Translations under genes and position numbers: made by a program | Shown: piece after piece, positions 44,139 through 52,512 of the stretch | Layout of the letters: each line of letters starts with the position of its first letter | Position numbering within the stretch: the first letter of the stretch is position 1 | From: PFJX01 sp963713085 | GTDB taxonomy: Bacteria; Pseudomonadota; Gammaproteobacteria; Burkholderiales; Thiobacillaceae | Length of the DNA stretch: 64,000 nt | Assembly (NCBI GenBank): GCA_963713085.1 | Contig: CAVQKQ010000012.1 | Span: 82,640 to 146,639 of the forward strand | Direction: 5' to 3' | The notes under the pieces: generated by a model | Told to the model about the DNA's origin: nothing | What the model saw: only the letters and a program-made list of their open reading frames with translations | Databases searched by the model: none

Positions 44139-44633
44139 TTACGCTGGGTCGGGAATGAAGCGCAGCGCCAAGCCGTTGTTGCAGTAGCGCAGACCGGTGG
44201 GTTTCGGGCCGTCATCGAACACGTGGCCGTGGTGGCCGCCGCAGCGCGCGCAGTGGTACTCGGTGCGCGGCAGCAGCAGTTTATGGTCGGTCTTGGTCTC
44301 CACGTGGCCGGGCAGCACGTCGTAGAAACTCGGCCAGCCCGTGCCGCTGTCGTATTTGAACCGGGAGGGGAACAGCGGCAGCCCGCAGGCCGCGCAGACG
44401 AACAGGCCGGCGCGCTTTTCATGGTTGAGAGGGCTGGTGAACGCGCGCTCGGTGCCTTCCTCGCGCAGAATGTTGTACTGGGCCGGGGTGAGCCGCTTTT
44501 TCCATTCCGCATTGTTGAGATCGAGTTTTTCGATGCGTTCCCCCGCCGTCGCCTTGCCGGGCTGGGTGAATCTGGATAATCCCAGGGCGACGGCGCCGCC
44601 CGCCACCAGCTTGATGAATATGCGTCTGTCCAT
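44139..44633 (-). CDS. msrB: Periplasmic methionine-R-sulfoxide reductase MsrB
   Basis: A 164-residue MsrB reducing the R form of methionine sulfoxide. An export leader (DRRIFIKLVAGGAVALGL, Tat-like) is followed by the MsrB fold. It has two zinc CxxC pairs (FVCAACGLP, YHCARCGGHHGHVF), the substrate motif YDSGTGWPSFYDV and the catalytic Cys in LRYCNNGLALRF. The ATG at 44633 is chosen because AAGGTG precedes it. It has its own SigF-type promoter at 44681-44706, so it can be expressed apart from msrA. Confidence 0.93.
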   Translation of the reverse strand: MDRRIFIKLVAGGAVALGLSRFTQPGKATAGERIEKLDLNNAEWKKRLTPAQYNILREEGTERAFTSPLNHEKRAGLFVCAACGLPLFPSRFKYDSGTGWPSFYDVLPGHVETKTDHKLLLPRTEYHCARCGGHHGHVFDDGPKPTGLRYCNNGLALRFIPDPA

Positions 44634-44680
44634 GTGTGTCACCTTGTCCGGTCGAGTTCTCTCACGTTTGCACCCTTTAG

Positions 44681-44706
44681 TTCGGATGGCCGCGCGGGAT
44701 GGTTAC
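44681..44706 (-). promoter_or_regulatory. SigF-type promoter of msrB
   Basis: Reading the minus strand, GTAACC (44706-44701), 16 bases, then CGAA (44684-44681) matches exactly the ECF sigma-F consensus known from Caulobacter. It sits 48 bases ahead of the msrB start, downstream of msrA. It shares TGTAACCATCC and CGAACTAA with the promoter at 47827-47852. Confidence 0.85.
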
Positions 44707-44728
44707 AAAGCCGTATTCCCCGCCCGCT

Positions 44729-45403
44729 TCATTTGCTGACGTACAAGGCCGGCAACTGCTGCCGCAAATGGGTGATCTTCGGCAGGTCGTTGATCACGAT
44801 GTACGGCTGGTTCGGGTGATGGTCCAGATAATCCTGGTGGTAGCCCTCGGCCTCATGGAAGCCGTTGAGCGGCGCGACCTGGGTGACGATGGGGCGCGGG
44901 AAGGCATGCGCCGACTGCAATTTGGCGATGTAGGCTTCGGCGATGCGCTTCTGCTCGGGGTTGGTATAGAACACGGCCGAGCGGTATTGTGTGCCGCTGT
45001 CCGGACCCTGCCGGTTTAGCTCGGTCGGATCGTGGGCCACCTCGAAATACACCTTCAGCAGTTGTCCGTAGGTGACGCGCGAAGGGTCGTAGGTGACGCG
45101 CACCGATTCGGCATGGCCGGTGATGCCCGAACTGACTTCTTCATAGGACGGATTGCTGGTGTGGCCGCCGGCGTAGCCCGACACCACGTCGCGGACGCCC
45201 TTGACGTGTTCGAACACGCCCTCCATGCCCCAGAAGCAGCCTCCGGCCAACACCGCGGTTTCAGTGTTGCCGTTGGACGCATGTTCGTCGATGCTCGGAT
45301 CGGGTAAATTGCCCGCCGCTTGCGGGGCCTGGCTCAACGCCAGCATGACCGCCGCGGCCAATGCCAGGGCCGCGAAACCGGTTCCCAGGATGGTTCGTGA
45401 CAT
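44729..45403 (-). CDS. msrA: Periplasmic peptide-methionine-S-sulfoxide reductase MsrA
   Basis: A 224-residue MsrA with an export signal (GFAALALAAAVMLALSQAPQAA). The catalytic motif is GGCFWGMEGVF, with GYAGGHTSNPSYEEV and ESVRVTYDPSRVTY. It reduces the S form of methionine sulfoxide; export suggests repair of envelope proteins. The ribosome site GAGGAG lies inside the end of the 40-codon peptide gene 3 bases upstream, so the two are coupled. Last gene of the 47747-44729 operon. Confidence 0.94.
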   Translation of the reverse strand: MSRTILGTGFAALALAAAVMLALSQAPQAAGNLPDPSIDEHASNGNTETAVLAGGCFWGMEGVFEHVKGVRDVVSGYAGGHTSNPSYEEVSSGITGHAESVRVTYDPSRVTYGQLLKVYFEVAHDPTELNRQGPDSGTQYRSAVFYTNPEQKRIAEAYIAKLQSAHAFPRPIVTQVAPLNGFHEAEGYHQDYLDHHPNQPYIVINDLPKITHLRQQLPALYVSK

Positions 45404-45406
45404 GAT

Positions 45407-45529
45407 TCACTCCTCTACTGATTGAAACGTTGATCGGGGCGGCGTCCGATCCTTGCGGATAGGCCGCATCGCCATGGGAGAAGATGCCTTCTTCACCACG
45501 CTGTCCTTGGACATGCTGTCGTGACTCAT
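45407..45529 (-). CDS. 40-residue Met-containing peptide, MXKDX-type remnant
   Basis: The ATG at 45529 opens a 40-codon frame beginning MSHDSMSKDSVVKKASSPMA and ending 3 bases before msrA. The repeated M-S-x-D-S looks like the start of pentapeptide MXKDX repeat proteins, the Met-rich class to which hypochlorite-scavenging MrpX-like peptides belong. Such proteins carry a signal peptide and many repeats; here there is no signal peptide and about two repeats. It is probably a degraded or minimal version. Whether it is translated is unknown. Confidence 0.45.
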   Translation of the reverse strand: MSHDSMSKDSVVKKASSPMAMRPIRKDRTPPRSTFQSVEE

Positions 45530-45558
45530 GGTGTCTGAGCCTAGTCTGGGTGCCAGGT

Positions 45559-46326
<768 letters not shown>

Positions 46327-46336
46327 GGCTTGCTCC

Positions 46337-46966
46337 TCAGCGGCCGCGGATCATGGTCAGGAAGGTGCGCGGCACCAGCGCCACCATCACCAGATGTACC
46401 GCGACGAAGCCGACCAGTCCGGCCATGGCGAAGAAGTGCACGTAGCGGGCCGCGTCGTAGCCGCCCAGCAGCACGCGCAGGATGGGGAACTGCACCGACT
46501 TCCACAGAACCAGGCCGGAAAGCACCAGCAGCAGGATGTCGACCATCACGAACAGGTAGGCGAAGCGCTGCACGTTGTTGTAGAGGCGCGGGTCGGCATG
46601 GGAGAGGTGGCCGTGCAGGGCAGCCTTCAGGTCGGCGAATATGGCGCGAGGCGACAGCGGCAGGAACTTGCGCCACAGCCGCCCGCTGAAGATGTTGAGC
46701 AGCAGGTAGAGCACGCCGTTGGCGGCCAGCAGCCACATGGCCGCGAAGTGCCACTGGATGGCGCCGCCCAGCCAGCCGCCCAGGGTGATGTCGTTCGGAA
46801 AGTGGAAGCCGAACAGCGGCGAGGCGTTGTAGATGCGCCAGCCGCTGGTCACCATGATCAGCACCGCAAAAACGTTCAGCCAGTGGGTCAGGCGCAGCCA
46901 TAACGGATGGATGGTGTCGCGTGGCGTGGGCGTCGTAGCGGTTTCAAGTGTCATCTCTGTCATCAT
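46337..46966 (-). CDS. Cytochrome b561-type membrane electron carrier
   Basis: A 209-residue inner-membrane cytochrome with four to five helices and heme-ligand His candidates in LRLTHWLNVFAVLIM, IQWHFAAMWLLA, YVHFFAMAGL and AVHLVMVAL. It is of the b561/YedZ-like group that donates electrons to periplasmic molybdoenzymes. The start at 46966 (or the next ATG at 46963) follows GAGG. It sits between DUF1223 and the molybdoenzyme and is most likely the enzyme's redox partner. Confidence 0.9.
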   Translation of the reverse strand: MMTEMTLETATTPTPRDTIHPLWLRLTHWLNVFAVLIMVTSGWRIYNASPLFGFHFPNDITLGGWLGGAIQWHFAAMWLLAANGVLYLLLNIFSGRLWRKFLPLSPRAIFADLKAALHGHLSHADPRLYNNVQRFAYLFVMVDILLLVLSGLVLWKSVQFPILRVLLGGYDAARYVHFFAMAGLVGFVAVHLVMVALVPRTFLTMIRGR

Positions 46967-46973
46967 CCGATCC

Positions 46974-47747
46974 TCAACTTCCCAGGCACCGGTTAGCGCC
47001 GACGGCCTGCAGCACGCGGCCATCGTGCTGGTCCTGCACGAAGGCGCTCACTTCCAGCCGATCGCGCCGCCAGTCCTTCGCCAGGGGCACGCTGCGCCGC
47101 AGTTCGACGCTGCCATCCTGCAGTTTGATCGGACCGATCCAGGCCCGCACCACGTGTTCGTGGTTGAGCCTGCGGCCGCCGTTCTCGCCTGCCCGCACCT
47201 GGGTGCTGAGGCCGTTCTCGGCCACCGCCACGTACAGTGCGGCGCCGTCGATGGCGCTCCGCGCCGTGGCATCGATGGCGAGCGCATCGCCGCCCGCGGC
47301 ATGGGCCTGGAGACGGATGCCGGCCTGCGCCGGCTGGTCATTGAGCCGGCGTGCCTCGTCGGCCACGGCCGAGGGGCGCACGTCCGTGCCGTTGACGAAG
47401 AACTGCGGCGTGTAGACCGTGCGCCGGCCGGCAATCCGCACTAGCCAACTCTGGCGGCGGGCGAATTCATCCTGGGCGAATGCGTCCTTCCAGCCCAGGT
47501 TGTCCCAATAGCCGACATGCAGGGCCAAGGGCACCAGCTTCAAGTTCTGCCGCATCTGCCCCAACTGCCGGTCGGCCGGAGGGCAACTGGAACATCCCTC
47601 GGAGGTATAGAGCTCCACCAGGGCCATGGTGCCCGGACCGCTCTGGACAGTGCAGTCCGCCGTCCCGGTGGTGGGGAGGCCGGTGGCGAGAAAGGCCATC
47701 AGGCCGCGAACAAACGGGGTGCGGAAGGGGGAACGAACAAGCTGCAT
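46974..47747 (-). CDS. DUF1223 secreted thioredoxin-like protein
   Basis: A 257-residue exported protein (signal peptide GLMAFLATGLPTTGTA). The DUF1223 signature is VELYTSEGCSSCPPADRQLG, a CSSC redox-like site near residue 52, followed by HVGYWDNLGWKDAFA. DUF1223 proteins are predicted periplasmic thioredoxin-fold proteins of unknown role. It is the first gene of the operon ending in msrA and lies directly behind a SigF-type promoter. A thiol-redox job in methionine-sulfoxide repair is plausible. Confidence 0.9.
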   Translation of the reverse strand: MQLVRSPFRTPFVRGLMAFLATGLPTTGTADCTVQSGPGTMALVELYTSEGCSSCPPADRQLGQMRQNLKLVPLALHVGYWDNLGWKDAFAQDEFARRQSWLVRIAGRRTVYTPQFFVNGTDVRPSAVADEARRLNDQPAQAGIRLQAHAAGGDALAIDATARSAIDGAALYVAVAENGLSTQVRAGENGGRRLNHEHVVRAWIGPIKLQDGSVELRRSVPLAKDWRRDRLEVSAFVQDQHDGRVLQAVGANRCLGS

Positions 47748-47826
47748 GCTGACCCACCTTGTCTGGTTGAAGGGCGGCGGCGCGAGCGGATCGGGACGCT
47801 CCGCTGTTGCTGCCTGTACAAGTTAG

Positions 47827-47852
47827 TTCGCGGTGGCGTGGAGGATGGTTAC
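47827..47852 (-). promoter_or_regulatory. SigF-type promoter of the DUF1223-cytb-molybdoenzyme-msrA operon
   Basis: On the minus strand GTAACC (47852-47847), 16 bases, then CGAA (47830-47827). A perfect match to the SigF consensus, about 80 bases ahead of the DUF1223 start. The surrounding TGTAACCATCC and CGAACTAA are identical to the msrB promoter. Confidence 0.87.
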
Positions 47853-48024
47853 AGAGGTGGAAAATTGTGTTGGTGAGGAAGGCCAACCAGCGGCAACAAA
47901 GAACGATTGTTATTGTTGTCGTCCACCTGTGTAAAAAATACGGCCAGTGTTAAGCGTTGTCCAGCCGCTTGCCAAACAGGACTACATTCACGCTGGCTCT
48001 CACCGCCCAAAAGCCAAATCATCG

Positions 48025-49054
48025 TCACATCATGCGGCCGGTGGCCGCTTCAAAACGGTTTCGGCCCGCCTGTTTGGCGCGATAGAGCGCCGCATCTGCC
48101 TGGCGCACCAGATCTTCAGCGATGTGTTGCCTTGAAGGAACCATACTGGTCACACCAAGGCTGACGGTGACGATGCCATGAGGCGTTCCGGAGTGTGGCA
48201 GTGCCAGCGACCAGATCCCTTGCTGGATGCGCCGTGCGGCTTCCAGCGCCCCATCCTCGCCGGAATTCGGCATCAGCATGACGAATTCCTCGCCACCGTA
48301 GCGGGCCATCATTTCCCCCGGCGCGCCGCCCCGCTTGTGCCAGGACCTTGGCAAGCGCCTGCAGACAGGCGTCGCCGGCGACGTGACCGTAGTGGTCGTT
48401 GAAATCCTTGAACAGATCCACATCGATCATTATCAGCGCCAGAGGCGTACCGGCACGTTGTCCGCGCCCCCATTCCAGCGCGAGCATGTGATCGAAGCCG
48501 CGACGGTTGGCGATTCCGGTCAGCCCGTCTGTATTGCTCAGTGTCTCAAGCTTTCTGTTGGCTTTTTCCAACGCTCGGGTTCGCTCCTCGATCAGTGCCT
48601 CCAATTCGAGGTTGCGCTGTTGCAATCTATGCATTGGGTAGATCTCGCCATCCCGGGCCAGTCCATAGGGGACGGAAATGCCGCTATGCGCAATCATCCA
48701 TTTCTCGCCTTCGAGCCGGAAAACCAGTAACAGACGCGCCGTCTCCTGCGACAGAATATGGTCGGGGATGGGCAAATGGATATGGAAGAAGGCGGTGACG
48801 GCGACAATGTCGTCGCTGAGATCCTGCATGGCGAGATCCAGCATCTCGATGCGGATACGGTTGGGTACTTGAGAGAAATCCAGTCTAGTGACCCTTATCC
48901 ACTCGTCTCGGTCTTTGACGAGAACATCGGAGCTACCGGCATAACCGGTGAAATTCTCGCTGAACCGGGTCATCAGGCTGTCGTCGCGAGAGGCGTACAT
49001 CTCGATGTACTCGTTGAACAGTGAATGGATGATTTGCTGGCGCTCTGGTCGCAT
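48025..49054 (-). CDS. Diguanylate cyclase with SnoaL-like sensor domain (one frame break)
   Basis: An N-terminal NTF2/SnoaL-like domain (residues 1-125; FNEYIEMYASRDDSLMTRFS) is followed by a coiled coil (LEALIEERTRALEKANRKLE) and a GGDEF domain with the active site RYGGEEFVMLMP. The frame breaks in a run of five C at 48315-48319; removing one base restores a 342-residue protein. The GGEEF signature is a functional variant. It lies between sigF and the msr operon but lacks a SigF promoter. Expected to make cyclic di-GMP. Confidence 0.85.
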
Positions 49055-49234
49055 GGGGTTGCTCCACCTGGAGAGTATCGAAAATCCTCGAAATGAATCG
49101 GTATACAGCGCTGATTTTTCCGCAAGATGCTGCTGTCGACCCTGAATTCAGTTTAGTCCCTACCCATCACGAGTAATTAAGGGCACTGGTAGCGCCTGTC
49201 GCCAATCTCGACTGCGGGCATTGAGTCAGCTTCC

Positions 49235-49420
49235 CTAATTTCTGCCTCGGCACGACGATGCCGGCTGTAATGGCCGCAAGCAGAAGATCGAGGCAATCTG
49301 GCGTATCACGGCTCGACCCATATAGCCGACCGTCAAGGCGGCGAAGACCGGGCGGAGGTTGTGGGCCGCGGTTACCTTCCTGACATGGAAAGCCCGCTCG
49401 ACTCTGGACCTGACTACATG
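49235..49420 (-). pseudogene. Possible IS5-type transposase C-terminal remnant
   Basis: The minus-strand frame contains SRVERAFHVRKV, resembling the V-E-x-x-F-H/R-V-x-K motif near the end of IS5-family DDE transposases. A shifted frame further on (RLYGSSRDTPDCLDLLLAA) faintly resembles the R-Y-x-G-L-x-K-N segment. There are no terminal repeats and no intact gene. It occupies most of the gap upstream of sigF. The match is weak. Confidence 0.3.
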
Positions 49421-49457
49421 GATTGCGCTACACGGCCTGTACGATACGCTTGTATGT

Positions 49458-49483
49458 GTAACCAAACGCCTCCCGCCAACGAA
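49458..49483 (+). promoter_or_regulatory. SigF-type promoter at sigF (autoregulation)
   Basis: GTAACC (49458-49463), 16 bases, CGAA (49480-49483). The third perfect copy of the motif in this locus. The CGAA overlaps the first base of the ATG at 49483, so a transcript from this promoter would begin inside the annotated reading frame. Confidence 0.8.
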
Positions 49484-50052
49484 TGACAGAACAAGGCCAG
49501 TCCAATCCCAACGAGGAGCGCCTCAGGCAGTCCCTGCTGCGCGGACTCGACGGCGATGAGGAGGCCTACCGTGCGTTTCTGCGGGGGTTGAGCGCGCATC
49601 TGCGCGCCTACTTCAGGAAACGCCTGAACCGTTTACCGGATGAGGTGGAAGATCTCGTGCAAGAAGCCTTGCTGGCCATCCACAACCAGCGCCAAACCTA
49701 CGACCCCGGCCTGCCGCTGACGGCCTGGGTACATGCCATCGCCAAGTACAAGCTGGTGGATTTCCTGCGCCGGCGGACCGGCAAGGAGGCGCTGCACGAT
49801 CCATTCGACGAGGCCGGCGAGACCGGATTCTTTGCCGTGGCCGACGGCGAGGCCGCCGACGCGCGCCGCGATGTGCACAAGCTGCTGGCGCAACTGCCCG
49901 ACCGCATGCGCCTGCCCATCGTCCACACCAAGCTGGAGGGGTTGTCGGTGGCGGAAGCCGCCCGCGCCACCGGCATGTCCGAGTCGGCCGTCAAGGTCGG
50001 CGTGCATCGCGGCCTCAAGACGCTGGCCGCATTGATACGAGACAAGCCATGA
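49483..50052 (+). CDS. sigF: ECF sigma factor SigF
   Basis: An ECF sigma factor of up to 189 residues. Region 2 is DEVEDLVQEALLAIHNQRQT, with PLTAWVHAIAKYKLVDFLRR. Region 4 is GLSVAEAARATGMSESAVKVGVHRGLK. It overlaps by 4 bases a DUF1109/NrsF anti-sigma gene, the diagnostic SigF partner. The ATG at 49483 is the only in-frame ATG before region 2, but the SigF-type -10 overlaps it. Transcripts from that promoter would need a non-ATG start further in (GAGGAG is present near 49519), or this ATG is served by another promoter. Confidence 0.92.
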   Translation: MTEQGQSNPNEERLRQSLLRGLDGDEEAYRAFLRGLSAHLRAYFRKRLNRLPDEVEDLVQEALLAIHNQRQTYDPGLPLTAWVHAIAKYKLVDFLRRRTGKEALHDPFDEAGETGFFAVADGEAADARRDVHKLLAQLPDRMRLPIVHTKLEGLSVAEAARATGMSESAVKVGVHRGLKTLAALIRDKP

Positions 50053-50690
50053 GAACCGACGAACTGGTCGCCTTTCTGGCCAGTGGGGCCGAACCCGTCG
50101 AGCGGCATGCCATCGGCCGCCGCTACGCCATCGCCATTGTTGCGGGCATGCTGGTCGCGGCCGTGCTGATGCTGGGCATCATGGGCGTGCGCGCCGACCT
50201 GGCCGAGGCGGTGCTGCTGCCCATGTTCTGGGCGAAGCTCGGCTTCGTCGCCGGCCTGGCCTGGGCCAGCCTGCTCGCCACCCTGCGCCTGTCGCGGCCG
50301 GGCAGGCAACTCGATTGGGTGCCGGCCGGCCTGGCGACGCCGGTGCTGGCCATGTGGGCGCTTGCCGCCTACGTCATGGCCAACGCCGAGCCGGCCTTGC
50401 GCATGGACCTGCTGATGGGCGAGACCTGGGCGAAATGCCCCTGGCTCATCGCCATGCTCTCGCTGCCTGTGTTCGTGGGCGTGTTCTGGGCCATGCGCGG
50501 CCTGGCTCCCACCCGTCTGCCGCTGGCCGGTACTGCGGCGGGTCTGCTGGCCGGCAGCGTCGGCGCGCTGGTCTACTGCCTGCATTGTCCGGAGATGGGT
50601 GCGCCCTTCATCGGCACCTGGTATCTGCTCGGCATGCTGTTACCGGCCCTGATCGGCAGCGCCGTCGGCCCGCGCCTGCTGCGCTGGTGA
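50049..50690 (+). CDS. nrsF: NrsF (DUF1109) membrane anti-sigma factor
   Basis: A 213-residue inner-membrane protein with six helices. Short N-terminal residues would bind SigF. Conserved cysteines lie in WAKCPWLIAM and in VYCLHCPEMGAPF, the positions thought to sense oxidants in NrsF. It holds SigF at the membrane until oxidised or reactive-chlorine conditions release it. Translationally coupled to sigF (ATGA overlap). Confidence 0.93.
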   Translation: MRTDELVAFLASGAEPVERHAIGRRYAIAIVAGMLVAAVLMLGIMGVRADLAEAVLLPMFWAKLGFVAGLAWASLLATLRLSRPGRQLDWVPAGLATPVLAMWALAAYVMANAEPALRMDLLMGETWAKCPWLIAMLSLPVFVGVFWAMRGLAPTRLPLAGTAAGLLAGSVGALVYCLHCPEMGAPFIGTWYLLGMLLPALIGSAVGPRLLRW

Positions 50691-50744
50691 ACAACGGCCG
50701 ATCGTCAGACCGGCGGGGCGCAGGGTGTGACGCCATCAACAGAA

Positions 50745-50771
50745 AAGGCCGCTTCTTTCGATAGCGGCCTT
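50745..50771 (-). terminator. Terminator after the nitrilase-family gene
   Basis: AAGGCCGCT/AGCGGCCTT stem with a 9-base loop. On the minus strand it ends TTTTCTGTT, so it serves the leftward operon ending at 50817. It may also stop nrsF transcripts. Closely similar in sequence to the terminator at 55564-55592. Confidence 0.8.
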
Positions 50772-50816
50772 GCCAATTGAAGTGGGCTTCGACAGCCAGT
50801 CCTCAGCCGGTTTCCC

Positions 50817-51689
50817 TCATTTCACATTGACGATCTCGACCGGGCGGTTGTAGATGTCCTTGCGCTTGTCGTAGAGGGGGATGGTGGTACCGCTGATGCG
50901 GTTCTTAAGCAGGTTGTCCAGGTTCACGTCCGCCACCACGATCTGCTCCATGTTGGGGGTGCCCTCGGCGGCGATGCCATCCCGGGCGAAGGGAAAGTCC
51001 GACGGGGTGAGGATGCCGGCCTGGCCGTAATGCACCCCCAGCCCTTCCACCGGCAGGCTGCCCACGGTGTTGGTCATGGCCACGTAGACCTGGTTCTCGA
51101 TGGCGCGGGCGTGGCAGCAGTAGCGCACCCGCAGGAATCCCTGGCGGTCGTCGGTGCAGGAGGGCACGAACAGGATGTCGGCCTCCGCCTCGCTCACCAG
51201 GCGCGCCAGTTCGGGAAACTCGATGTCGTAGCAGATCAGGATGGCGACCTTGCCGTAGGGGGTGGCGAACAGATTCAGCTTGTCGCCGTAGTCGGTGTCC
51301 CACTTCTCCCGCTCCCAGCGGGTGCGGTGGATCTTGTCCTGCTCGTACACCGCGCCGTCCGGGGTGAACAGGTAGGCGGTGTTGTAGAGCCGGCCTTCGC
51401 GCAGGGTGGGGTGGCTGCCGCCGACCAGGAACACCCGCCACTTCCGCGCCAGCTCCCGCATCAGGTCCAGGTAGCGGGGCGTGTATTCGTGCATGCGGCG
51501 CACCGCGGCGTGGATGTCGCCGGTGTCCATGAAGGACAGCAATTGGGTGGTGAAGATCTCCGGCAGCAGGACGAACTGGGGCTTGTAGTCGCCGGCCGCC
51601 TGCATGACGAAGCGGACCTGGTTCTCGAATCCGTTCCAGTTGTCGATCTGGCGCAGCAGATACTGGACGGCGGCGATGCGGACGATCAC
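50817..51689 (-). CDS. Carbon-nitrogen hydrolase (nitrilase superfamily)
   Basis: A 290-residue amidase/nitrilase-fold enzyme. The catalytic triad is visible: Glu in FVLLPEIFTTQ, Lys in YEQDKIHRTRWE and Cys in VAILICYDIEFPELARL. It starts with a GTG at 51689 that overlaps the stop of the GNAT gene (GTGA). In many bacteria (Bacillus YhcX type) the two are one fused protein; here they are separate coupled genes. The substrate is unknown, probably a small amide or N-acylated compound. Confidence 0.92.
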   Translation of the reverse strand: MIVRIAAVQYLLRQIDNWNGFENQVRFVMQAAGDYKPQFVLLPEIFTTQLLSFMDTGDIHAAVRRMHEYTPRYLDLMRELARKWRVFLVGGSHPTLREGRLYNTAYLFTPDGAVYEQDKIHRTRWEREKWDTDYGDKLNLFATPYGKVAILICYDIEFPELARLVSEAEADILFVPSCTDDRQGFLRVRYCCHARAIENQVYVAMTNTVGSLPVEGLGVHYGQAGILTPSDFPFARDGIAAEGTPNMEQIVVADVNLDNLLKNRISGTTIPLYDKRKDIYNRPVEIVNVK

Positions 51690-52348
51690 AGGATGTCTCC
51701 TTCGGGAATGACGGTGGGGCGCTGCGGGTCGAACTCGGGGTTCAGCCAGACGATAAGGGAGGCATTTCCGAGGGATTCCTTGTCCTCGGGAATGTAGTCC
51801 TCGATGACGCCGCAGTAGTGAAACCCCTCGTGGAGCTGGAAGCCCAGCACCGGGTCGCGCAGGTCGCCCCACACTACTTTCTGGGCGTACTGCTCCGGGG
51901 TGAGGTCTTCGGCATGCTTGTGGTAGCCCGGCAGGCGCCCGCAGGCGATGATGCGCTTCAGGTTCATGGCCCGGCACAGGACCTTGCGTCCCTCGTACAG
52001 CCGGTGCCCCAGGCCGTAGCCGCGCAGGTCCGGGTCCACGAACACCTCTGCGCCATAGAGGGTGCGCCCCTCCGGGTTGTGGTTGTCGAAGGTGCCGGAT
52101 GCGGTGATCTCCTTCCAGGTATGGGGCCCGGCCCACTCGTCCCAGGAGACGACGAGCGACCCGGCGCAGCCCGCTGGCCGGCCGTCCAGTTCCACCATCA
52201 GCTGCCCCTGGGGAAACACCTCGAGCTGATGGCGGAATTTCTTCTCCGTCCAATGGGGGATATAGGGATAGACCCGGCGTTGCAGTTCGATCAATGCCGG
52301 GATGTCGTCGCGATGGGTGGGGCGGATGATGGGTTCGGGCTTGGCCAT
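51686..52348 (-). CDS. GNAT family N-acetyltransferase
   Basis: A 220-residue acetyltransferase (start at 52348, or 52360 if four more residues are included; neither has a clear ribosome site). The acetyl-CoA loop is VFVDPDLRGYGLGHRLYEGR, and WDEWAGPHTWKEIT precedes it. It corresponds to the N-terminal half of GNAT-nitrilase fusion proteins. The 4-base overlap with the nitrilase gene keeps the two products at similar levels. Confidence 0.88.
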   Translation of the reverse strand: MAKPEPIIRPTHRDDIPALIELQRRVYPYIPHWTEKKFRHQLEVFPQGQLMVELDGRPAGCAGSLVVSWDEWAGPHTWKEITASGTFDNHNPEGRTLYGAEVFVDPDLRGYGLGHRLYEGRKVLCRAMNLKRIIACGRLPGYHKHAEDLTPEQYAQKVVWGDLRDPVLGFQLHEGFHYCGVIEDYIPEDKESLGNASLIVWLNPEFDPQRPTVIPEGDIL

Positions 52349-52512
52349 GCGGGCAATCATATAACGGCAACCAGGCGGATGGAGGCTGCCAATGTGCCGG
52401 GCTACAGGGTGTCCGGCAGCATCCTGAGGGCGATCGCGGAGGCCGCCCAGGGCCACCCGCGCGAGAGGGCGGCGCGGGTGGTCACGGCCTGCCGCAAGCC
52501 GGCCGGCGCGCT

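Noticed and set aside
50817..52370. A single 517-residue fused protein
   Set aside because: The upstream part of that frame is nonsense relative to GNAT. The GNAT domain is in another frame ending at 51686, and a GTG overlapping its stop is a natural nitrilase start.
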